Shown here: positions 1 through 7,352 of the stretch, one piece after another
How positions within the stretch are numbered: the stretch's first letter is position 1
How the letters are laid out: each line of letters opens with the position of its first letter
Origin: an uncultured Ruminococcus sp.
GTDB taxonomy: Bacteria > Bacillota > Clostridia > Oscillospirales > Acutalibacteraceae
NCBI GenBank assembly: GCA_902773325.1
Contig: CACYDW010000060.1
Coordinates: forward strand, 1 to 34,784
Reading direction: 5' to 3'
DNA length: 34,784 nucleotides
Position numbers and translations under genes: made by a program
Notes under the pieces: generated by a model
Databases searched by the model: none
Told to the model about the DNA's origin: nothing
What the model saw: only the letters and a program-made list of their open reading frames with translations

Positions 1-13
1 AGTCAACAAAAAA

Positions 14-74
14 GTCAGCCTTGCGGCTGACTGGCAATTCATCACCGACCTATAGAGGTCGGTGTCTTCTTGCC
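14..74 (+). mobile_element. Probable right end of an IS200/IS605-type (TnpB) element
   Basis: Two perfect hairpins lie in tandem: a 7-bp stem (14-20 with 25-31) and a 9-bp stem with an ATAG loop (43-51 with 56-64). The second is enclosed by an outer GGCAA/TTGCC pair (33-37 with 70-74). Nested hairpins ending in CTTGCC resemble the subterminal right-end structure (also the omega-RNA scaffold) seen after tnpB genes in Firmicutes IS605-like elements; this is from memory of such ends, not a search. The element body would lie left of the window. The alternative is a plain terminator of an upstream gene, but no clear T-tract follows. Confidence 0.45.
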
Positions 75-154
75 ATATTAGGATAAAGGAAAGCTCGGAT
101 AGTTGTTCATACAGTGTTTACACATTCTGCATTGTAATCCTGCACAAAGCTTTC

Positions 155-182
155 TTTTTCAACATGGGGCGGGTGGTATAAT
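155..182 (+). promoter_or_regulatory. Promoter of rodA (extended -10)
   Basis: TATAAT at 177-182 is preceded by TGG, giving an extended -10 (TGnTATAAT). The -35 region (TTTTTC, 155-160) is weak, which is common with extended -10 promoters. Transcription would start near 189, about 30 nt before the rodA start. Confidence 0.6.
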
Positions 183-217
183 TTTTGACAGCATTTTGAA
201 GAAAGAAAGGGAAGAGC

Positions 218-1390
218 ATGGTAAAAAACTTCGGGAACAGCGTTGCCGATTATATCAAACGCACAGATATATTATTCTGGGTTCTGACAATACTTGCGTC
301 GATTTACGGCTGCTGCCTGATTGCAAGCCAGCAGAGGGCAGGCAATGTCAACTTTCTGCGAACACAGTTGATCGCTGTATGTATCGGATATGCGGCGGCA
401 GTTGTAATATCTATGATAGACTATCATCTGATTGCAGGTCTTTGGTGGTTGGCGGCGGGACTTGCGCTGGTGCTGACAGCGGCGGTCTTTCTCTTTGGCA
501 TACAGGTCAGTGGTACTGATGATGTAGGGTGGATACGGCTGCCGGGAGGAATGACCTTTCAGCCGTCGGAATTGACGAAAATATGTTTTATTGTGACGTT
601 CTCAAGGCATCTTGCTGTGTTGGAGGATAAGCAGATGCTGAAAAGCTTTTGGGGTGTTTGTACGTTAGTGCTTCATGCTGCTGTACCGGTCGGATTGATA
701 CATTTGCAGGGCGATGACGGCGCAGCACTGGTATTTGCGCTGATGTTTGTTGTGATGTGTTTTGCGGCGGGGGTACAGCTCCGGTATTTTGTCATACTTG
801 CAATAGCTGCCGCCGCCGCTGTGCCGCTGCTGTGGACAGTGGTATTCAACGATGACCAGAAAAACCGTCTGCGGGTATTGCTCCGTGCTGATGATTCCAT
901 GCTGCAAACCTATGGCTGGCAGCAGTATCAGGGAAAGGTGTCGATCGCGTCAGGGGGCTTGTTCGGAAAGGGATATTTTCAAGGCTCAAGGGTAGCGCGG
1001 GAGGTCGTGCCATATCAGGAGAACGATTTTATTTTCACCGTAGCGGGTGAAGAACTGGGATTTGTGGGGTGTGTTGTGATCTTGCTGTTGTTTGTGCTGC
1101 TGATTCTCCGTATTATGAGAAATGCCGCAAAATCGCAGGACGCTCTCGGCAAAAATATTTGTATGGGATTTGCGTCCATTCTCATGATACAGACTATAGT
1201 CAATCTGGGTATGGTGCTTGGTTTGCTTCCGGTTATCGGCATTACACTGCCGTTTTTCAGTGCCGGCGGGTCATCGGCGGCGTGTTTGTATCTGGGGGTG
1301 GGGTTGGTACAGAGCGTATGTATGAGTAATCGCTCGTTGGTTCATATAGAAAACCATTGGGATAACACTTCCAAAAAGCTGCACGTATGA
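218..1390 (+). CDS. rodA: RodA/FtsW family peptidoglycan glycosyltransferase
   Basis: SEDS-family polytopic membrane protein of 390 aa, which polymerises lipid II glycan strands during elongation with a class B PBP. The sequence shows about ten hydrophobic segments and the family core around residues 240-290. The YQENDFIFTVAGEELGFVG stretch contains the Asp (about D270) matching the catalytic Asp of RodA. The C-terminal part (GITLPFFSAGGSS) is the usual SEDS signature. The ATG follows a purine-rich GGGAAGAG site. RodA fits better than FtsW or SpoVE because no division or spore genes are adjacent, but the subfamily is not proven. It is monocistronic as far as can be seen: a long non-coding gap follows. 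Confidence 0.9.
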   Translation: MVKNFGNSVADYIKRTDILFWVLTILASIYGCCLIASQQRAGNVNFLRTQLIAVCIGYAAAVVISMIDYHLIAGLWWLAAGLALVLTAAVFLFGIQVSGTDDVGWIRLPGGMTFQPSELTKICFIVTFSRHLAVLEDKQMLKSFWGVCTLVLHAAVPVGLIHLQGDDGAALVFALMFVVMCFAAGVQLRYFVILAIAAAAAVPLLWTVVFNDDQKNRLRVLLRADDSMLQTYGWQQYQGKVSIASGGLFGKGYFQGSRVAREVVPYQENDFIFTVAGEELGFVGCVVILLLFVLLILRIMRNAAKSQDALGKNICMGFASILMIQTIVNLGMVLGLLPVIGITLPFFSAGGSSAACLYLGVGLVQSVCMSNRSLVHIENHWDNTSKKLHV

Positions 1391-1696
1391 TTCCCCGGGA
1401 AGCCGCAAACAAGGGCTTTGCGTTTGTGACGATTCGTGTATAATCATGCCGTTAGAATATGCGGAATATTCAGGCAGGATACCAAAGTACCCGATGTGCT
1501 CCCAACGCTCAATATCAACAGACCACTGTTGTCAGCGGCGCGGCATAGCACCAATCTCTCGAATCAAGAGCGATAGCTCGGTTGTATAGCAGCATAGGTC
1601 AGATGAAGCTATTCAACTTATCAGCAGAGGGGACTTCTCTATGTTGCTGAGCGACAACGCGAACACGGGTGCAGCGCCGTTGCGCTGCTGCTGTGC
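1391..1696 (+). other. Gene-free stretch with several hairpins; unidentified
   Basis: No credible ORF lies between rodA and thiD. A TATAAT (1439-1444) without a good -35 could start a transcript near 1451. Several local stems are visible: CAACAG/CTGTTG around 1516-1531, a two-part hairpin at 1621-1650 (TCAGCA/TGCTGA with inner AGAG/CTCT), and GCAGCGC/GCGCTGC at 1671-1688. I do not recognise a TPP aptamer, T-box, 6S, SRP or RNase P signature. It may be an uncharacterised RNA, a remnant, or plain spacer. Confidence 0.35.
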
Positions 1697-1725
1697 TTGA
1701 CTTTTGGGGGGATTTCGTGTAGTAT
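1697..1725 (+). promoter_or_regulatory. Promoter of thiD-thiC
   Basis: TTGACT (1697-1702) and TAGTAT (1720-1725) are separated by 17 nt. The predicted start near 1732 leaves a leader of about 35 nt, too short for a TPP riboswitch. Confidence 0.6.
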
Positions 1726-1766
1726 TAGAACGTTAGGATATGTGTAAAAGTGGAGGAGGTAAAATC

Positions 1767-2573
1767 GTGAAGCTGAAAACAGCATTGACTATTGCCGGGT
1801 CGGATTGCAGCGGCGGCGCAGGTATACAGGCAGACCTCAAAACCTTTTCGGCAAACGGTGTGTTCGGAATGAGCGTGGTGACCTCTGTGGTTGCAGAAAA
1901 CACTTCGCGGGTCATTTCGGTAGAGAATATATCTACAAATGTGATCGCAGACCAGATCGATGCCGTGTTTGAGGATATAAGGGTAGATGCCGTTAAGGTG
2001 GGTATGCTCTCAGACTGTGACCGCATGAATATCGTTGCCGATAAGCTGAACCGGTATCAGCCGCGCCATGTTGTCATTGACCCCGTTATGGTTGCCAAAG
2101 GTGGTCATGCCCTGATGGAACAGGACGCGCTTGATACGCTGATTCGCCGTATTATTCCGCTGGCAACGGTGCTCACGCCGAATATTCCGGAAACAGAGGC
2201 TATTACCGGAATCAGCGTACATACCCCCGATGATATGAAGCGGGCGGCGGAGCTGATCAGTTCTATGGGCGCGAAAAGTGTATTGATCAAGGGCGGGCAT
2301 CTGTCAGGAGATGCACTGGATATCTTCTATGATGGCAGCAGCTTTACAGAATTTTGCAGTAAGCGCATCGATACGCCTAATACCCATGGTACAGGTTGTA
2401 CCTATTCTTCGGCAATAGCGGCGCAGCTTGCTAAGGGCGCAGAACTGAAAGCTGCCGTAGCTGCCGCGAAAAAATATGTCACCACAGCGATAGAGCATTC
2501 TCTCGAGCTGGGCAGGGGACATGGACCTACCAACCATTTTTATGAGCTTTATGTGAAAGGAAACCTGATATGA
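1767..2573 (+). CDS. thiD: Hydroxymethylpyrimidine/phosphomethylpyrimidine kinase
   Basis: Cytosolic ribokinase-fold enzyme that phosphorylates HMP and then HMP-P to HMP-PP for thiamin synthesis. Evidence is the N-terminal [20 protein letters not shown] substrate-binding motif and the C-terminal [15 protein letters not shown] segment carrying the anion hole and catalytic Cys region. The 268-aa length is normal for ThiD. I chose the GTG at 1767 because GGAGGAGG (1752-1759) sits 7 nt before it; an upstream in-frame ATG at 1740 has no ribosome binding site and would place that Shine-Dalgarno inside the gene. The gene overlaps thiC by four bases (ATGA), so the two are translationally coupled, and they form consecutive steps (ThiC makes HMP-P, ThiD phosphorylates it). 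Confidence 0.95.
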   Translation: MKLKTALTIAGSDCSGGAGIQADLKTFSANGVFGMSVVTSVVAENTSRVISVENISTNVIADQIDAVFEDIRVDAVKVGMLSDCDRMNIVADKLNRYQPRHVVIDPVMVAKGGHALMEQDALDTLIRRIIPLATVLTPNIPETEAITGISVHTPDDMKRAAELISSMGAKSVLIKGGHLSGDALDIFYDGSSFTEFCSKRIDTPNTHGTGCTYSSAIAAQLAKGAELKAAVAAAKKYVTTAIEHSLELGRGHGPTNHFYELYVKGNLI

Positions 2574-3880
2574 ATTATAAAACACAGATGGAAGCTGCCA
2601 AAAAGGGCACCGTTACAAAAGAAATGGAAACCGTAGCAGAAAAAGAACACATAGATGTCAAGCAGCTTATGGAGCTTGTGGCAAAGGGTACTGTGTGTAT
2701 CCCCGCCAATATCAACCACAAGTCGCTCAGCGCAGAGGGTATCGGTGACGGATTAAGAACTAAAATCAACGTCAATCTCGGTATTTCGGGCGATCGCGCA
2801 GACTATGAACTGGAAATGGAAAAGGTCAAAATGGCGGTTGCTTTCGGTGCAGAGGCGATTATGGATCTGAGCAACTACGGCAAGACCAATACCTTCCGTA
2901 AGCAGTTGATCGACTATTCACCCGCTATGATCGGTACAGTACCGATGTATGATGCTATCGGCTATCTGGAAAAAGACCTGCTTGAGATCAAAGCAGAGGA
3001 TTTTCTGCGTGTTGTAGAAGCACACGCCAAAGAGGGTGTGGACTTCATGACGATTCACGCGGGTATCAACCGCCGCGCTGTTGAAGCGCTCAAAAGGGAC
3101 AAGCGACGCATGAACATTGTATCGCGGGGCGGTTCACTGCTGTTTGCATGGATGGAAATGACAGGCAATGAAAACCCGTTCTATGAGCATTATGATGAGG
3201 TGCTTGAGATTCTCCGCGAATACGATGTTACGATCAGTCTTGGAGATGCACTGCGTCCCGGCTGTATTGACGACAGCACCGATGCCGGACAGATCAGTGA
3301 GCTGATCGAACTCGGCGCACTTACCAAAAGGGCATGGGAAAAGGACGTTCAGGTGATGGTTGAAGGTCCCGGACACATGGCAATGAATGAGATCGCCGCG
3401 AATATGAAGCTGCAGAAGCGTCTTTGCCACGGTGCGCCGTTCTATGTACTCGGACCCCTTGTCACCGATATTGCTCCGGGTTATGACCATATCACCTCAG
3501 CAATCGGCGGCGCAATTGCTGCCACAGCGGGAGCAAACTTCCTTTGCTATGTGACCCCCGCCGAACACCTCCGGCTGCCCGATGTCAATGACGTTAAGGA
3601 AGGCATTATTGCATCAAAAATCGCCGCACACGCAGCCGATATTGCCAACGGTCTGCCGGGTGCGCGGGATATCGACAATAAGATGGCAGATGCCCGTCAT
3701 AAGCTCGACTGGGAAGAAATGTTCAAGTATGCCATTGACCCCGAAAAGGCGCGCGCCTATTATGAATCCACTCCTGTTGCAGAGCGTCACACCTGCTCGA
3801 TGTGCGGCAAGATGTGTGCCGTAAGAACCACCAATTTGATTCTTGAAGGCAAAGAGGTTCACTTCTGCACAGAACTGTAA
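2570..3880 (+). CDS. thiC: Phosphomethylpyrimidine synthase ThiC
   Basis: Radical-SAM enzyme converting aminoimidazole ribotide to HMP phosphate. At 436 aa it is the short form typical of Clostridia, lacking the N-terminal extension of the E. coli type. Landmarks are [53 protein letters not shown] and the C-terminal [10 protein letters not shown] cluster motif that ligates the unusual C-terminal [4Fe-4S]. The start overlaps the thiD stop. A strong terminator follows, ending the two-gene operon. No other thi genes are in view, so the thiazole branch must be elsewhere or the cell salvages it. Confidence 0.97.
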   Translation: MNYKTQMEAAKKGTVTKEMETVAEKEHIDVKQLMELVAKGTVCIPANINHKSLSAEGIGDGLRTKINVNLGISGDRADYELEMEKVKMAVAFGAEAIMDLSNYGKTNTFRKQLIDYSPAMIGTVPMYDAIGYLEKDLLEIKAEDFLRVVEAHAKEGVDFMTIHAGINRRAVEALKRDKRRMNIVSRGGSLLFAWMEMTGNENPFYEHYDEVLEILREYDVTISLGDALRPGCIDDSTDAGQISELIELGALTKRAWEKDVQVMVEGPGHMAMNEIAANMKLQKRLCHGAPFYVLGPLVTDIAPGYDHITSAIGGAIAATAGANFLCYVTPAEHLRLPDVNDVKEGIIASKIAAHAADIANGLPGARDIDNKMADARHKLDWEEMFKYAIDPEKARAYYESTPVAERHTCSMCGKMCAVRTTNLILEGKEVHFCTEL

Positions 3881-3901
3881 ACAACAGAATCATTATTTTG
3901 C

Positions 3902-3941
3902 ACCGCCGTCTGATGTTCCAAAAGCATCAGGCGGCGGTTTT
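3902..3941 (+). terminator. Rho-independent terminator after thiC
   Basis: A 14-bp GC-rich stem (3902-3915 with 3925-3938, one G-U pair) has a 9-nt loop and is followed by TTTT. It lies 20 nt after the thiC stop. Confidence 0.9.
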
Positions 3942-3969
3942 ACAATTTATATAAAAAATACATATATTT

Positions 3970-3999
3970 TTAACATATTTTAACAAAATCTATTATAAT
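3970..3999 (+). promoter_or_regulatory. Possible promoter for the lipoprotein locus
   Basis: TTAACA (3970-3975) and TATAAT (3994-3999) are separated by 18 nt in a very AT-rich region. A second TATAAT-like box lies near 4033. The transcript would carry a leader of about 150 nt before the small ORF at 4151, including a GAGCA/TGCTC hairpin around 4073-4089. Confidence 0.45.
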
Positions 4000-4150
4000 T
4001 CTTCAAAAGAAATATAGCGGATAGATACGGGTATATAATATTACAAAAGATAAGTGATAGAATTTGTTTGTGAGCAGATTTTTGCTCATTCGGTTTATTA
4101 CTATAAGGGGGATTAGAGAAAAAATGTTGCAAAAGACTTACGATTGACCG

Positions 4151-4306
4151 ATGATTCAAAAGGAGGTAACAAATAAAAAACAAAACAAGCAGTTTTATTT
4201 AACAGCCGGGAGTCAGTATTATATTGATGTGAGTGGTACAGATTATGAATCATTATATAATTTTCCGGCTGGTTATTGGATAACCATTGAGGAGGTATTA
4301 CAATGA
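4151..4306 (+). CDS. Small ORF of 51 codons overlapping the lipoprotein gene; unknown function
   Basis: I do not recognise this product. The ORF reads from ATG 4151 to a TGA at 4304-4306 that overlaps the next gene's ATG (ATGA, 4303-4306), and its last codons contain that gene's GAGGAGG ribosome site. The C-terminal part (YLTAGSQYYIDVSGTDYES, then a stretch ending GYWITIEEVLQ) looks like ordinary protein sequence, with aromatic and polar residues and no low complexity. The start is uncertain: no Shine-Dalgarno precedes ATG 4151. An in-frame ATG at 4124 with AAGGGGG upstream runs only 7 codons into a TGA at 4145-4147, after which the same frame continues. It is either a short gene with a poor start or a nonsense-mutated longer one. 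Coupled translation with the lipoprotein is likely if it is read. Confidence 0.45.
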   Translation: MIQKEVTNKKQNKQFYLTAGSQYYIDVSGTDYESLYNFPAGYWITIEEVLQ

Positions 4307-5067
4307 AAAATAAAAAAGTGATATCAATGATAATGTCCGTGGCACTTGCCTGCGCTGCATTTGCAGGCTGCCAGATCAGCCTCGCAACGACAGACCTTGC
4401 ATCTGACAGTAGCGTTTCTGAAAGCCCGGTAGAATTGTCCGATGACAGCAGTGAAACAAGTCAGGAGTCGCAGGAGTCGTCTGCTGAATCTGGTGTTGAG
4501 GAACACTCTCTTGCTCCATGGGAGTTATCACCTCCAAGAGATGCAAGCGGCATGATTATACTTACCAATGAACAGAAAAAAGAGCTTGCTGAGCTGGACA
4601 AAATTGATCCAAATCGTAACATGAGATACAGATACTTTGTAATATTGGGAGTGATTGACCCGAATGCCCCGCGTCTGACCTTAGAGGATGTAAAGCAGAT
4701 TCTGAGAGATGCAAGAGAATTGTATGGCGATGTTGCAGATAATGAAACATGGGAGTACATTTGCGCAAGAATTGGTGATATTCAGGTAGCGGATTACGTG
4801 CCCCAGAGTGAAAACTACGTTATAGCAGATTATTATCTCGATTCCTTGACACGGGAAGATGCAACGGAGATGATAGTAAGGAGTAATGGTGGTCAAGTTT
4901 TATACTATGCAGAATTAGATGATAACAATAAGTATGAAATTAAACGTGTTTGTTACTTATACGTTCCTCATAATTGGAGATACGCCGATGTAACGGTAGA
5001 TGATGTCTGGTTTTTCAATGGTGAACAAGAAATGTGGTTTACCAGTGAAGGAAAAAGAATAGAATAA
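4303..5067 (+). CDS. Putative lipoprotein, tandem paralogue 1
   Basis: No function is recognised. A basic N-terminus and hydrophobic segment end in a lipobox-like FAGC with the acceptor Cys at residue 23, so it is probably a membrane-anchored surface lipoprotein. Residues about 27-70 are a Ser/Glu/Asp-rich linker. The folded part begins near the PWELSPPRDASG stretch and includes GVIDPNAPRLTLEDVKQIL, then an aromatic C-terminus (DDVWFFNGEQEMWF). It has a well-spaced GAGGAGG site and overlaps the upstream small ORF. A paralogue of similar length follows directly. The low-GC composition relative to neighbours suggests accessory origin. Confidence 0.8.
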   Translation: MKNKKVISMIMSVALACAAFAGCQISLATTDLASDSSVSESPVELSDDSSETSQESQESSAESGVEEHSLAPWELSPPRDASGMIILTNEQKKELAELDKIDPNRNMRYRYFVILGVIDPNAPRLTLEDVKQILRDARELYGDVADNETWEYICARIGDIQVADYVPQSENYVIADYYLDSLTREDATEMIVRSNGGQVLYYAELDDNNKYEIKRVCYLYVPHNWRYADVTVDDVWFFNGEQEMWFTSEGKRIE

Positions 5068-5081
5068 CCGCCCACCTTAGT

Positions 5082-5118
5082 AAAAAAGCTGACCGCTGTC
5101 TTTGTTACGGCGGTCAGC
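5082..5118 (-). terminator. Hairpin with T-tract on the minus strand (copy 1)
   Basis: A 9-bp stem GCTGACCGC/GCGGTCAGC (5088-5096 with 5110-5118) has a run of six A on its left side. It is therefore a canonical intrinsic terminator only when read on the minus strand, yet it follows a plus-strand gene. It duplicates the hairpin at 5924-5960. Confidence 0.6.
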
Positions 5119-5150
5119 CAATGTGGATTTTAGAGAATGGGGTGAAGCTT

Positions 5151-5909
5151 ATGAAGTACAAAAAAGCACTTTCAATAGTTTTGTCGTCAGTTTTTGCCTG
5201 CGCTGCATTTGCAGGGTGTCAGTTCAGTCCCGCAACGAATGACCTTGCATCTGACAGTAGCGTTTCTGAAAGCCCGGTAGACTTAGCTGAAGATACCTCG
5301 TCAGAATCCATGAGTCAAGACGAAGAAGAAAGCGAATACGAGATTGACAAGAATAAAAAACCACCTTGGTCATTATCCCCTCAGAGAGATGCAAAAGGTA
5401 ATATCATACTGACGGAGGAACAGGAATCAGAACTTCAGGAGTTAGAAGAAACAGACCCAACAAATCACTATCGCCGTCAGGTGATTATGGGAGTCATAGA
5501 CCCCGAAGCCCCCCGCCTTACATTTGATGACGTTAAGCAAATTCTGAGAAATGCAAGGAAAAAGTATGACGACGATATAACTGCCTATGAGTATATTGAA
5601 TACAAGATAGGTAACATTCAGCCTCCGGACTACAATCCGCCAAGCGATAGTACGGGTACACTGATATACTACCTTGATAATCCATCTGAGGATAAATCAA
5701 AGCAGCGCCTTATAATTGAACCCTCACGTGGAATCATTTCCTATTGTGAATTAAATGATAATCAAGAACTTGTCAGAAAAATGTGGTTATATTCGTGCAA
5801 CAAAAAGGTTAAAATGACTGCCGATATCTATATCACAGAAGATGATATCTGGTATTATAATGGTGAACAAGAAGTGTGGTTCAATGAACAGTTAGAGAGA
5901 ATAGGATAA
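5151..5909 (+). CDS. Putative lipoprotein, tandem paralogue 2
   Basis: Paralogue of the preceding lipoprotein, 252 aa, function unknown. It has the same layout: lysine-rich start, hydrophobic segment, FAGC lipobox with Cys at residue 23, an acidic Ser/Glu linker to about residue 70, then the shared PPWSLSPQRDAKG and GVIDPEAPRLTFDDVKQIL blocks and a DDIWYYNGEQEVWF end. The start at 5151 was chosen because GGGGTG (5139-5144) lies 6 nt upstream; an in-frame ATG at 5121 has no such site and would put charged residues before the signal. The signal region is nearly identical to paralogue 1 in DNA while the core has diverged, which suggests conversion or selection on the core. Confidence 0.8.
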   Translation: MKYKKALSIVLSSVFACAAFAGCQFSPATNDLASDSSVSESPVDLAEDTSSESMSQDEEESEYEIDKNKKPPWSLSPQRDAKGNIILTEEQESELQELEETDPTNHYRRQVIMGVIDPEAPRLTFDDVKQILRNARKKYDDDITAYEYIEYKIGNIQPPDYNPPSDSTGTLIYYLDNPSEDKSKQRLIIEPSRGIISYCELNDNQELVRKMWLYSCNKKVKMTADIYITEDDIWYYNGEQEVWFNEQLERIG

Positions 5910-5923
5910 CCGCCCACCTTAGT

Positions 5924-5960
5924 AAAAAAGCTGACCGCTGTCTTTATGAGGGCGGTCAGC
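5924..5960 (-). terminator. Terminator of the asd-dapA-dapB-ACT operon
   Basis: Stem GCTGACCGC/GCGGTCAGC (5930-5938 with 5952-5960) is followed on the minus strand by six T. It lies 80 nt beyond the ACT gene stop and is the natural end of the minus-strand lysine operon. The same hairpin is repeated at 5082-5118. Confidence 0.8.
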
Positions 5961-5986
5961 CAGAAATGAGGAATTATTCACATTGA

Positions 5987-6024
5987 TATCCCCGCCCGCA
6001 GCAGAATCGTTTCGGGCGGGGATA
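5987..6024. other. Strong hairpin between convergent genes
   Basis: A perfect 12-bp GC-rich inverted repeat (5987-5998 with 6013-6024) has a 14-nt loop. No long T-run follows on either strand, so it may act as a transcript-end stabiliser or a weak bidirectional terminator between lipoprotein 2 and the ACT gene. Confidence 0.6.
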
Positions 6025-6039
6025 CTTATATTCGGATCT

Positions 6040-6489
6040 TTAATCAAGTGCATTCTGAATCGCAGAGAACGCTGCATCAAAATCGGACTTCGTAACAAGC
6101 AGAGAAATCTGTGCTTCACTTGTTGTGATCAACCGTATGTCTGTATTGACACCGGCAGCCTTTCTGAATACCTTCGCTGCAACACCGGGGCAGTTTTCCA
6201 TACCGGCATCGTTGATAGAGATCTTACAGTTGCCGCTGCTGACGATCGGCTTGATCGTGCCGTTGTTGAGCTTTGATGTGTAACTGAGGATTTTCACCAG
6301 ATCATCATCGTTAATAGTGAATGACAGACTGGTTTCTGCACTTTGCGCGGGAGAGAGGGAAATCATGTCCACGTCAATATCCATTGCCGCAATTTTTTCA
6401 AAAACCTCTGTCACAAAGCCGATATCCGCAGGAATATTTTGCAGGGTCACTAAAGTGATATCATCGTTGACAACAATTGTAGGCTTCAT
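6040..6489 (-). CDS. Stand-alone tandem ACT-domain protein (aspartokinase regulatory type)
   Basis: 149 aa made of two ACT domains (about residues 4-72 and 80-149) and nothing else. Both resemble the C-terminal regulatory half of aspartokinase: VTLQNIPADIGFVTEVFEKI with DIDVDMISLSP in the first, and KISINDAGMENCPGVAAKVF with ISLLVTKSDFDAAF in the second. No kinase domain is present, so it cannot phosphorylate aspartate. It is the last gene of the lysine-riboswitch operon, which suggests it binds lysine or threonine and acts on a partner such as aspartokinase; this is inference. The start at 6489 was chosen because AAAGGAG lies 7 nt upstream; the ATG two codons earlier sits on top of that site. 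Confidence 0.85.
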   Translation of the reverse strand: MKPTIVVNDDITLVTLQNIPADIGFVTEVFEKIAAMDIDVDMISLSPAQSAETSLSFTINDDDLVKILSYTSKLNNGTIKPIVSSGNCKISINDAGMENCPGVAAKVFRKAAGVNTDIRLITTSEAQISLLVTKSDFDAAFSAIQNALD

Positions 6490-6518
6490 TGTCATGCTCC
6501 TTTCAGAAAATGTGTAAA

Positions 6519-7274
6519 TTATTTCTCAGCAAGCAGGTCAGACATATCATACATTCCCGCAGACTTTCCTTTGAGGAATACAGCGGCATTGAGCGCACCT
6601 ACAGCAAAGACGGTCTTTGAACGTGCGCTGTGGCTGATCGTCAGAATCTCGTCCTGACCCGCAAAAATGACCTCATGTTCGCCGACAATGGTTCCGCCTC
6701 TGACGGAATGAATGCCGATCTCGTTTTTGTCACGTTTTTTTCTGTATGAGTGGCGGTCATACACATATTCGCTGTCCGGCTTTACAGATGCAATAGCGTC
6801 TGCAATCATCAGTGCCGTGCCGCTGGGTGCATCTAATTTCTGGTTATGGTGCTGTTCGATGATCTCAACGTCAAAGCCGTCGCCGAATACGGCTGCTGCT
6901 TTTTTGGCAAGCTCAATAATGAGGTTGATGCCCAGTGACATATTGCCCGAGTAAAAAATCGGGATTTCTTTTGCTGCATCGCGGATTTTCTGCTTCTGCT
7001 CCTCGTTGAAGCCTGTTGTACAGATCACGGCAGGCAGCTTTTTGGCAACCGCATAGGCAAGCAGGGAATCCAGTACCGCAGGATTGGAAAAATCAACGAT
7101 CACATCGGCATCGCAGTCTAATTCCTCAAAGGATTTTGCGTAGATGAAGCTGTCGTCAGCAGGTTTTACAAGATCAACACCCGCAGTGATCTCGCAGTCC
7201 TCTCTCAAAGCCGCCGCCGAAAGAATACTTGCGCCCATCTTGCCCGAACAGCCGGTCATAATAATCTTTGTCAT
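6519..7274 (-). CDS. dapB: 4-hydroxy-tetrahydrodipicolinate reductase
   Basis: NAD(P)H-dependent reductase of the diaminopimelate/lysine pathway, cytosolic, 251 aa. It has the Rossmann GCSGKMG loop at the N-terminus, VIVDFSNP and CTTGF in the cofactor domain, SGNMSLGINL, and the DapB signature EIIEQHHNQKLDAPSGTALM with the catalytic His pair and Lys. HSVRGGTIVGEHEVIF follows. The start at 7274 is supported by CGGAG 7 nt upstream; eight upstream in-frame codons were dropped. It sits between dapA and the ACT gene and is transcribed with them. Confidence 0.97.
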   Translation of the reverse strand: MTKIIMTGCSGKMGASILSAAALREDCEITAGVDLVKPADDSFIYAKSFEELDCDADVIVDFSNPAVLDSLLAYAVAKKLPAVICTTGFNEEQKQKIRDAAKEIPIFYSGNMSLGINLIIELAKKAAAVFGDGFDVEIIEQHHNQKLDAPSGTALMIADAIASVKPDSEYVYDRHSYRKKRDKNEIGIHSVRGGTIVGEHEVIFAGQDEILTISHSARSKTVFAVGALNAAVFLKGKSAGMYDMSDLLAEK

Positions 7275-7300
7275 TTTAATGCTCCGTTCCTTATTCAAAA

Positions 7301-7347
7301 CGGCTGCGGGAACGTGCAGTATCGCTATTGCACATTCCGCACAGCCG
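7301..7347 (-). other. Intercistronic hairpin dapA-dapB
   Basis: A long imperfect inverted repeat (7301-7318 with 7329-7347, CGGCTG outer stem, TGCA inner stem) fills the dapA-dapB gap. No T-run follows on the minus strand, so it is more likely an RNA processing or stability element than a terminator. Confidence 0.55.
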
Positions 7348-7352
7348 AATCA

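Larger units (their letters stand above)
4303..5960 (+). repeat. Tandem duplication of lipoprotein gene plus downstream hairpin
   Basis: The two copies share an identical 41-nt block inside the signal/linker region (4393-4433 and 5241-5281) and an identical 40-nt block from the stop codon into the hairpin (5064-5103 and 5906-5945). The middle of the genes has diverged much further. Unit length is about 830-840 nt. Confidence 0.85.

Noticed and set aside
1621-1700. TPP riboswitch upstream of thiD
   Set aside because: CTGAG and GAACACGG strings recall parts of the TPP aptamer, but the CTGAGA, ACCC and GAACCTGATCTGG blocks are not present in order, and the likely promoter lies downstream of them.
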